From assembly GCF_010015445.1 (NCBI RefSeq), contig NC_053127.1, positions 23,538,745 through 23,602,744 of the forward strand: 64,000 nucleotides of DNA. Direction: 5' to 3'. The translations under genes were made by a program, and so were the position numbers. The notes beneath the pieces were generated by a model. It saw only the letters and a program-made list of their open reading frames with translations, did not search any database and was not told where the DNA came from. Below, in pieces: positions 55,096 through 64,000 of the stretch. The DNA is from Perca fluviatilis (taxonomy: Eukaryota > Chordata > Actinopteri > Perciformes > Percidae). The first letter of the stretch is position 1; each line of letters starts with the position of its first letter.

Positions 55096-55215
55096 CTTAG
55101 TAAGTGTTTGCTTGGATGATGTTCGTGTTCCTCCTCTCGTTCAACACATCCACTCCTTGTCTTCTTCTTGATGTTTTTGCGGCGGTAGACAAACAACGAA
55201 GTGACGCATTACCGC
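55096..55215 (-). promoter_or_regulatory. srrt: srrt 5' non-coding exon and core promoter
   Basis: The ATG exon begins at an acceptor with a CT-rich tract (54272 onwards), so a 5' exon is needed. A donor CTAAG followed by GTATCAATG ends at 55096. Just upstream, the minus strand reads GGTGGCGGTAATGCGTCACTTCG, containing a CRE/ATF-like GCGTCA half-site and GGCGG words typical of TATA-less housekeeping promoters. The exact start site is inferred to lie at about 55180-55200. Confidence 0.55.
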
Positions 55216-56121
55216 CACCAACTGGTATGAAGTGCGGATCAGAATTGTATTATTTTGTATTATATAGTATCATTATTTCATTAAAAACTGTCTGCAAGTA
55301 TCATAATATCTGACTCACTGATGTCATTGGGGCTTAAGATGCTACAATAGCTACAAATAATGTATTATTATGTAACAGCCAATAATTTTAATTTTATATT
55401 AAAAACTAATTTCAGACAAAGATCCTGCAGCATAATTAATACATCTAACTTGCAGCAACCATGAAAGAAAGAAAAACTAGTTAATAAATGGTCATAATAA
55501 TGCATTATTGTTTCACTAGGATAACCAGACAGAATGAGATATTGAAAGAGGATTTTTCAATTTGAGCATTTCCATCAATGCTTTTCCATAAGGTTAAAGT
55601 ATAGCTTTATATTTATTTACAATTATCACAATTATCACATGCCCCTATGTATATTTATTGAATGTGTTATTATTGGTTGCTGTAATCATTCCTCTTGCAT
55701 TCTTAAGTTTATCTAAACATAAAATTAGGCTTCAGCAGTCAGAGTTAGTCAAATCAAGTAGGTATTTTCCAGAGTTTTTTTTTAGTATGAAAATCCCTCT
55801 TTGTATTACCCCAGACAATGTGTCTTTGCTGAGCTGCATTGGAGGGATAGTAACAGAAAGAGAATTTTGTACTCAAAAGACTGTAATTTTAGAAGATAAC
55901 CACTTCATGTTTCTAACTCAGACTGTTGAAGCCTTTTGCCCCAGCACTTATATTGGAATCATTTTATTTTAAGTCATTTTGAACACCTTGTTTTAAATGT
56001 GGGCATTCATATCTTCCAAATTACCTGTTCACAACAGATGATGGTATGTGGAACAAATGTCAAAGAAAAAGTTGTAGAGAAAGGGTTTGGTATTCAAACA
56101 ATATTTTAATAGATTCAACAA
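55216..56121. other. Spacer between srrt promoter and the unknown gene
   Basis: Strongly AT-rich. A plus-strand frame of 104 codons at 55658-55972 has no recognisable similarity or splice context. I see no supported gene. Confidence 0.4.
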
Positions 56122-56127
56122 TTTATT
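56122..56127 (-). terminator. Poly(A) signal of the unknown secreted gene
   Basis: AATAAA on the minus strand, 25 bases past the stop codon at 56152, supporting the two-exon gene model. Confidence 0.55.
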
Positions 56128-56151
56128 TTACTTTCACTTTTCAATAAACTG

Positions 56152-56859
56152 CTAAGTAGTACATCCTTTTTTTGTGCTTTTCTTTGTCCTTCCTCTAAAC
56201 CTTAACTGGTGCCTCATATAATCCAGGATTACTTGTGGCCATACTTGAGTAGTCTGTTCTTCATTCTCAATGATAAATGCAGATTCCACTTGTTGAGGAA
56301 AGATATGGCCATCCCTGGATCCAAATGGAAAGTCTTCTCCAGGTCCACCATTGGCTCCCAAAGGACTGGAGAAAAGATGCGACTGGTAACTGTCCAAAAA
56401 ACCCTATGAACATGTAAACTATTATTATTTCCTTCCTTTTCTTTGCACAAAATTATTATGGTACATTTTAGGAATAACAAAGGGTAATACTTGACAATTT
56501 AAACTGGGTATTAATATTGTGGAGAAAGTGCTTTGGTGTCATTTGACATTAAAAAGCCAAACCATTTTTGAACATTTTGATTATATTTAAAATGTATGTC
56601 GAAAACCTTTTGACGAACAAGAAAAATACATGTCAAAATATAATGCCAATTGTTATGGTACATTTAATAAATGAATGTGATTGAATCTTCAGTGATAAAA
56701 GGCAGGTGGCAAATTCAAACTAATAAGAAAATCTATAAATGTGTACCGTACCTCATCGTGGTTTTGAGGAGCTACTCTGGAATCCAGCAGCCCGAATGAA
56801 GATACAGTCAAGAATAGCCAGAAAGATAATCTCAGCACAGATGGTGGTGATCCAGGCAT
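56152..56859 (-). CDS. Unrecognised small secreted protein, two exons
   Basis: I do not recognise this gene. Exon 1 (56859-56752) encodes 36 residues, starting MPGSPPSVLRLSFWLFLTVS: a short polar start, then a hydrophobic core ending near FGLLDSRVA, a textbook signal peptide. It ends at a GAG/GTACGG donor in phase 0. Exon 2 (56403-56152) starts after TTCATAG and adds 83 residues to a TAG stop, total 119. The mature part is Gly/Pro/Ser-rich at first (SSPLGANGGPGEDFPFGSRD). Then comes a probably helical segment (QVWPQVILDYMRHQLRFRGR) and a basic tail, TKKSTKKGCTT, with the only cysteine. The basic clusters could be prohormone cleavage sites, but that is inference. An AATAAA follows 25 bases after the stop, and a TATATAG lies at 57092-57098 upstream. 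It sits between srrt and rnf167 on the same strand. Confidence 0.55.
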
Positions 56860-59800
56860 CTTTTCTTACAACTGCATTTGTCAGAACCCAGAGAAAATTC
56901 AAGTATATCTAAAGCTTTAAAACACAGCACACCCAAAGCAAACTTTAGGATTAGTATGAAGATGAACTCTGCACAGGTTCTTTTGATTTAGGAATTAATT
57001 TATGTGCTGTCATGTCCCATCTATTACAATCCATGTCCATATGCCTTGTGCCACTATATTAATTTCTCAGCTTGCATAGAACACACTAGCCTATATAGTC
57101 CCACACATGCCGAAATCCAGCCAATGGCTAACCTAATGTAGCTATCTGAGGATTTATTCAGCTCATACATGAATTGTCTTTTCTTCAGAGCAGCAGGTGA
57201 CGTGATTAAAGGCACATGAAATGGTAAAAGACTTGGAGTTTGTTAGGAGGGATTGAAAGGACTGAATTCATCAGCTGTAGGAAGTCTTAATGAATCACCA
57301 TTACACCCAAAGGCAGTCAACTCCTTATAGGCCATGTCAGCTAACAGATCTGAAAAGTATTTATGATATATAAGCTCTTTTTCTCCATTGATGTAAAACA
57401 TTCTGACTTTAAACAGAAAACTCATTGCCATTGTACCAATTCCATTTAAATGTTTTTGATTAACCCAAAGTATTTGGTAGCAATGACTTACGACCAATGG
57501 TATTATTCCGTTAATTTAAAATAACCCAAAACATATTGAAGATCATAGGAAAAGGGATAACTGTATAAACTTTATTCTAGATAATACAAACTGAACATAG
57601 AGCAGGAGGGAAGGAGCAGCAGGGAGACACAGTATGCTTATATGTACACAGTGCTATCATTGTGCTATAGTGTTTTAATGATCAAAGTAAAAGAACCTAA
57701 CAACTCTAAATTCAGCAGGGTGTCCACGCTCTAGGCTAATTAGTTACATGCCAATAGGATTAAAGGCCTGAAATTAATTACAAAAACATTTTCTTAGGTG
57801 GGCCATGCTTTTACAAAAGATTAGTCCTTTCATTATTCTTAATGAAACCACCTGCTTATGGCTCAGCACACTGGGGGCAGTAGGTGAAGATGATATTGAC
57901 ACTACATCTAAAAACACAAGTCTTTATTCTTTTTAATGGAGAGTATTTCCTTCTGTAACCATAACATTATGTATTATAATTCCATTATATTGATTTCAGC
58001 TAAGATATTTATAAATATATTAAAAAAAAAAGTTGTGGTAATAGCATACCCATTTGGTAACAATTTGCCCACGATCATGTATGCCAATAGGCCATTATTG
58101 TATGGAAAGGGGTACTTTCTCTTTCTTTTCTCTTTTCAACACAATCGTGGCACCACAGTCCCGTTTCAATATCATTTAATCTTCCACAAATCACACATTA
58201 AATGCAGCTTTCCACAGAATGTGTTTCAAACCTGCTTGATACACACAAATCATAATTGACACTGTACATTTATTATTTAAGTGTGTAAACTAGGCACATT
58301 CTAAACGAAGAATAATAAAAAAAAATTGGGGATTATGTTTTTTTCATTTGTTTCAGTTAACAGTCTCAGGGACACGTAGAGCAAAACAAAAGTACAAAGT
58401 CATATGAAGCATACAGCAAAAAGAAAAACATTTTACAATACAGACTATTGTCTATTGACTATTGTCCCAATCAAACGTTGATAGTGTTGAGTCTTTTAAT
58501 TAATCATCAGTAGAATATAAAGATGGAATGTTAGGATTTCAAAGTCCTACTGATTCCTCTCTTTCACACTAAATGCAACTTATTGAAAATCCCTTAGACA
58601 CAGACTGTGCAGTGTTTGCTCTGTTATATGCAGTTGTGGGTCCCCTATCTGATTCGTGGTATATATCAAGTTGAGGGTATACAGTAGGACATGTTCTTTT
58701 AATTGATAAAAGAATCCTCAATACATCTGGAGCCCTAAATGATCATTCTGATTTCAGATTTTCTCTGACTTTAGTGCAGCAATAGAAAATGAATACACAG
58801 GAAACACTGCTCACAATCCCATCTACGCAAAAAGGGAGTGTGGATAAATTTGTACAGTGTTAAAAAATGTCCACACCCTGTAAGGTTATTATTACACATT
58901 TCTTAAAAAAATTCCAGTTGTGAATTTACAATATGAGATCAAGGTAAACGCTGTGCATTTATTTGGAGCAGTGAAACAGGTTGGCTGAAACAACTTTTTA
59001 AGGTTTCTATTTGTACTGCTCTTTATGTAATTTAACAGCGTGGACCCCACCTAGGTCGTTTTATTAAATAGAGAAACCAAATCTAATTTGACAGCCGCTG
59101 AGCTTGTCAAACTTTCAGGTGCAAATCAAGCATGTCTAAGCTGTCTATTTATATCATTACTAGCAGTACAAACGTGGAAACAGAGGCCGGTTTTTTTTTT
59201 TTGTTCGTCACCATAAAAACATATGTGGAGAACATTTACAGACAACACAGGGACAAGATCTAAGCTCTCTAACCAGTAGTTTTAAATACTGGCTAGACAA
59301 GAGGAAAACAAAGGAGTGTGAATTCTGTCCCTTCAATTTCCAAACATTTAACATACACATGTGCATCAAGGCCAATGTAAGGCAATGCTCTTTTTTCCAA
59401 AAAACACCTTGAGGGTCCCACGATTCAACATGTTATCATTCTGTTGTATATATATAAAAAAAATGGAAAACATCCATTAATATTCATGAATCTATATTTT
59501 ACTGATTCAAAAAAGGTAAAACAATATATAAGACCAAACCCCGTTAATTGTCACTATGGTATTAATTTACAATATCGACTGACCTTTAACTTGTTGCTAA
59601 AAACCTGAGTTTGTTCAACTTGACAAACTGGATAAAGCTAAAGATATTTTCCTTAAACTGACCACACAGTATTATCAATAACAATGTAAAAGCAGCAGAA
59701 ATGTATAACATAATTGCAAAATTCTACTATGGCGTAATTTACTGTAGAATTTGAGAAAATCTGACATTTCAGAGAGCTTGAAAAAAAATGCTAAAAGAGA

Positions 59801-60433
59801 CCTAAATGGATTAAAAGATAAAACATTTCCCCTCCACTTGCACATCCTTGTTAAGAACAAGCTGGTAAAAAGGGTTGTCAGATATAAAGTAATTATGATT
59901 AAGACAACAGAGAGTCTTCATACTGCACCTACCTTACTTTCCCCATTGTGGGAATAATAAAGGATTTTGAATCTTGAATCTAGAAGATCCACTTTAGTGT
60001 GAACACAGAATTTGTTTAGCAACACAGGCTTTACACGCTTATTTATACAGCACATTAGATTTATGAGGCCCATTCTTTTTGTGCAGCACTAGTGATTAGG
60101 TCGCGTGGCGTGTTCAAGTTATGAATTAAAACATGCATTAAAACAGGAGGTTTACAGACACATTTAGGAATACTGGAGGGAATATGTGTATATTGGTGGG
60201 TGGATCCTCAATGCTGGATTTTGGTACAACTCTTCAATACATGTGCTGCATGTGCTTTGACACTAACAAATAGACCTCCTCTGGCTACTGGGTAAAACAT
60301 TCTGTCATAATAAATGTGTTACTTACCACAAATCTGCAAACTATTTTAAAGTACAGTGTGATAGCACGCCTGATGACACAAAGACCCTTTTTAGGTCAAA
60401 CTAAGTAATCTTGTTGCAGCTATATTCCAGGCA
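56860..60433. other. Upstream of unknown gene and 3' side of rnf167
   Basis: Probably holds the promoter of the small secreted gene (TATATAG at 57092-57098, minus strand) and the 3' UTR of rnf167. An 84-codon minus-strand frame at 57243-57497 lacks convincing splice sites or similarity. Several minus-strand AATAAA words (for example near 57570, 57922 and 58270) could end a long rnf167 3' UTR, but which one is used cannot be told. Confidence 0.4.
59935..59983 (+). mobile_element. 3' tail of a fish LINE (fragment)
   Basis: CCCCATTGTGGGAATAATAA followed by AGGATTTTGAATCTTGAATCT has the form of a 3' end with a short terminal repeat seen in truncated fish non-LTR elements. Only the tail is recognisable. 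Confidence 0.4.
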
Positions 60434-61778
60434 TCAGATCTCCACTACATCCCTACCAATGAGCTGAGCCAGGTCGTCATCAGTGTTGTGCCTGTCCTCT
60501 CCTGCGTCATCACTGTCTGAGTCTGTGTCGTCTGTGGGGGAGTGGTAGCCTTCATAAGCCAGGATGGGTGAGTCGCAGTGTGGAGGGGAGGCGAGGCACT
60601 GGGCAGTAGTGGTGGTGGCTGAATAGGCCCCTGGGCTCCCTGAGGGGGACCCCGGGTTGGACGGTCGGAGCAGAGGAGTGCGCTCCGAGTCTGCTTCGCC
60701 TCCCGTTCCTTCTCCCCCCCGACGTCCTCCAGTTTCCTCCTCAGACTCGGACTCTGAGTGCTCTGGGTTGTTGCGAGTGACGCGCTGTTTGCACACAGGA
60801 CAGGTCTTCTTGGTCTGTGTGAGCCACGGGTCCACACACTTGCAGTGGTAGGCTGACAAGCAGAAAGAGTTAGCAGTTAGCAACAAGGACTTCGGTGCAG
60901 GAGGAATGGGCAATTTCAAGTTTGGAGGAAAAGGGATAATGTTGCTTTATGAACATTTTTGATCACTTGGAGTACAATATTGTGCTTTTAAAGATGCACT
61001 AAGTAGGGGTACAAATATTAACTTGCAAGAAAGGGTACATTCATGTACTTTGTGTTCAAATAGTACAAAAGCTTGTTGCTGCAAGAGTGGTAGAATCAGT
61101 AGAGGTATTTTGCACTGTAACACACATTTCAGAGTAACATCAAATATTTACCATGTGAACAAGGTAATACTCGCAGCTTGTCACCTTCTTCATAATCATC
61201 CAGACAGATTGCACACACATCATAGTCGTCCCCTAAAACAGAGGAGAAAAGTTAAGTAATTTCAATTCTTAGTAACATTTAATCTTAAGAACCTGGTCTA
61301 TAAATAAAAAGCTCCACAGATAATAAAATACATTTTACAGACTTCAAATTCCCATGCAAGGAAAATGTGATCATTGCAATTAGTTCTGAATATTCTTAAA
61401 AACAACATACTACAGTAACAGTGCAAAAGTGTTACCTTTCCTGAACTTGTGGGTTGGAATCCGCTTCAGCTGTTCCTTGGACAAACGATTTTTCCTCAGC
61501 CTTTTTCTGTACTGTACACATCGTATAATCTAAACAATACAAAAAGACAATGTTGCTGATGGCATGAGAATTACCCTCAACATATTTTATGTTGATTAGT
61601 TTGTTTATTGTGTTCATGTAGGACCCCACCGCTCATAGTAAGTAAGAAAAAATGATTTGGAAAATAGGTTTTCAGATGTGTCTACTGAATAAATATATCA
61701 TCTAAAAGAGGATAGTTAGCTAGCTCAAGCTTTGCTGTAAAAGCAGTATATTCAAGCCTTGCCTCTGCTAGGCTTGCT

Positions 61779-61823
<45 letters not shown>

Positions 61824-63087
61824 CTTTGGAACCAGGACGACAAAACAAACACATTGTATGGTAATTACTGCACCACAATTATTTCCATCCAAAAAGGTAT
61901 ATTATTAGAATGCAAAACATAATAACACAACACCCAGGGAGGCATCAAATCATATGCATACTTACCAAGACGACACACATCACAAGAATGATCATGCCAA
62001 CTACTCCAGTGAATGGAATAAGGTAGTATGAGAGTGGAAAAGCAAACTCCGGCTTGAGGATCACATAGGCCCTGCAGATATCAACATTATCATAAGCACT
62101 AGCGCTGAAAAGGTCAGTATGTATTGGTCTGTACACATCTTATTCTGACTGTTAAGGTTCGGTTTGGTCTAGATTATATTTAGTTTGAAAAATGATTTCA
62201 TGAATTTATTTCTGAAAGCGCTTTTACTTACCCTTGTTCTGGAATTATGTAATTCCTGAGAATTTGGGAGGCATAGTAGCTGGTGAATACAGAGGGGATC
62301 TCAATTTCCTCTGCAATAGTGTCTGGGAAAAAAAACAAGGTTGACATTTTAGCCATTTTATTAAGATGGTGTGAATGTGTAAAGTTTGAAATATAAAAAG
62401 AGAATTACCATTGCTGTAGTTCATATTGAGCAGCGTGTCTGAGTACATGTTGTGAACGATTACAGCACTGTATCCAGCCTGCTGTGCATGCAAGACCTAA
62501 AAAAACAGTTCCACACATTAAACCAGTTTGCCTCACAGACACTTAAACATACTCAATGTCACTCAAAACATTACTAACCTTTATATCAAAATTGCATTCA
62601 TAGCGTCTGATGAGAGCAATGAATCTGGTGGTGTTGGCATCATAAGATAGTGGCAATGGAGGGGGAGGGTCTATTGCTGTACAGCCATTAAGTGGACGAG
62701 ACGCCACCAAAATTCCCTTTCACACAAATAAAAAAAAAAACATAATTTTAAAAGGACTATAACCTCTAATTTTGCTGTATGCATCCTTTCTCCAACAATC
62801 TGCTCTTACCATTAGTCCATCCTTAGGAAGTGGGGAGCCAAAAAAGGCAGGCAGGTCCTCAAACAACATGGAGGTCATATTGCTATAATGCTGCAAAAAC
62901 AACATACACATAAAAGAACTGACATAATCTCCAGGAGAATTTGAGGAATCATATTTATAGCTAAAGCCTAAAGATTACTTACAGCATAGATATAGGCATG
63001 TGTGGGTGAGGGAACCAGTACGCTGCAGAAAACCACTATAAGGATACTCAATCGCGCTTCTACACACCACACACCAAGGTGAGCCAT
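60434..63087 (-). CDS. rnf167: E3 ubiquitin ligase RNF167 (PA-TM-RING)
   Basis: Endosome/lysosome membrane ubiquitin ligase of the PA-TM-RING family, acting on membrane-trafficking substrates. Exons: 63087-62983, 62890-62810, 62716-62579, 62496-62409, 62322-62232, 62071-61966, 61529-61436, 61232-61152 and 60852-60434, 1,203 bases (400 residues), all in frame with GT/AG ends. Residues 1-33 form a signal peptide ([19 protein letters not shown]). The lumenal PA domain follows ([29 protein letters not shown]). The transmembrane helix is at about 179-203 ([20 protein letters not shown]), then a basic stretch [20 protein letters not shown]. The RING-H2 is complete: Cys241, Cys244, Cys259, His261, His264, Cys267, Cys279, Cys282. 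The Ser/Asp-rich tail contains SERTPLL, shared with RNF167 and unlike RNF13 in its Ser/Pro-rich continuation; it is about 50 residues longer than in human. A short 5' UTR piece (63088-63103) is preceded by an acceptor, so the promoter lies further upstream. Confidence 0.95.
61778..61823. repeat. (AAT)n microsatellite in rnf167 intron
   Basis: About 15 AAT units between exons 62071-61966 and 61529-61436. Confidence 0.95.
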
Positions 63088-63103
63088 CCTTGGTTGCACT
63101 AAT

Positions 63104-64000
63104 CTGTGAAAAACACATGACAGTAAAACACATCATAATCAAGAGTCACAACCAGAAAGAAATTATTTAGGTCTCAGGCTTGAGCTGATCTAGCAGTTTG
63201 GTTACAGCTTGGCATTAACATACTATTGCAAATAGTCAATTCAGGTGGTAAAACTTTGTAAATATGCAAATGTTTATGCAAACAAGGAACTGTAAACTGG
63301 CTCATCAGCATGCATTAACATGCACTATATTGTAATGGAGTAGCAGAGCAAACCTAAAACTTAATTTAAACATAAACGTCAACGTAGTGGTGTGGATGTA
63401 GCTTAAACCAAATTATACTTTTGAAAGTGATTGTGATTCTGTTACTTTGTAAGACTAAAAATGTCCTCTCAAGGCTATGGTTGTTTTTGTTGTTTTACAA
63501 ACAAAGGACATATGCATAAAATGCATTGTATTGACATTTAATTGCAGGTTGGCTTAGAAATTGTATCAAAGCAATCCCTTTAATGTAGTTATCTGCAGTT
63601 GGTCTAAAATATCACTTAAGTGATTGTGATATCTTGTGAAAAAGTTAATAAATTACTTTTTCTTGGTGTTAACATTTTATGGCTTACTCTTAAAATGAAG
63701 TCTTTAACCAACCATCTGGTCTCTCAATTCCTGTATTTTTTGTTAAATTCAAATTTCTTTCTTGGCAGAATTGTTTGTTGTAGTGACACTGCAACGCTGT
63801 TGGTTATTTTGTTTACAAATAAAAATAAAATAACTGGCTAAATAATTGGAGTAATTAAAATCAATACTATAATTCAGTTCAGTAATTTAGCAATACCCTA
63901 CTGCCATTTAAAGAGATATCAGCAGAACCAGGCAGACAGTCTCACATTTTACAATTTGAATTTGAATGCAAAGCCTGATCAACACACTATTTGCATGTGT
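63104..64000. other. rnf167 5' intron or upstream flank
   Basis: The acceptor TTTTTCACAG at 63104 shows that an upstream non-coding exon of rnf167 exists. I could not locate it before the window edge. AT-rich, no other gene seen. Confidence 0.5.

Noticed and set aside
57243..57497. 84-codon minus-strand frame ahead of the small secreted gene
   Set aside because: No canonical start context, no acceptor/donor pair linking it to another exon, and no recognisable protein pattern.

Overview
The window looks like a piece of a teleost (probably percomorph) fish chromosome. It has vertebrate spliced genes with GT/AG introns, fish-like orthologues, abundant short DNA transposons, two copies of a tRNA-derived SINE and long (AC)n and (TA)n microsatellites. 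Bacterial features (operons, Shine-Dalgarno sites) are absent. All gene models were built by hand-translating and splicing exons; every junction listed keeps frame.

Four known protein-coding genes can be reconstructed completely. They are nyap1 (minus, 6 coding exons, 6.6-21.0 kb, 1,051 codons), mogat3 (plus, 7 exons, 42.1-44.6 kb, 326 codons), srrt/ars2 (minus, 19 coding exons, 46.2-54.3 kb, 879 codons, plus a 5' non-coding exon at 55.1 kb) and rnf167 (minus, 9 coding exons, 60.4-63.1 kb, 400 codons). A fifth, unrecognised two-exon gene on the minus strand (56.15-56.86 kb) would encode a secreted protein of about 119 residues with a clean signal peptide and a nearby poly(A) signal. It is the best candidate for something undescribed.

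Layout: 1-6.5 kb has no gene that I can support. 6.6-21 kb is nyap1, whose 9.7-kb first coding intron carries a RecQ-helicase-containing transposon, a decayed LINE, a tandem/inverted repeat block and a transposon nested inside another. 21-42 kb is intergenic and/or the 5' non-coding part of nyap1; it holds a SINE, several MITEs, microsatellites and a CpG-richer stretch at 35.5-36.9 kb that may be the nyap1 promoter. mogat3 starts only 84 bp after the end of a mariner-like element and is convergent with srrt, with a TTAA-type foldback element between them. One srrt intron contains a complete non-autonomous hAT element with an 8-bp target duplication. The unknown secreted gene and rnf167 follow on the same strand as srrt.

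Functionally the genes are not a pathway. NYAP1 is a neuronal PI3K adaptor, MOGAT3 an ER acyltransferase for glyceride synthesis, SRRT a nuclear cap-binding-complex partner, and RNF167 an endolysosomal transmembrane ubiquitin ligase. From general knowledge, NYAP1, MOGAT3 and SRRT lie together on human 7q22.1, while human RNF167 lies on 17p13.
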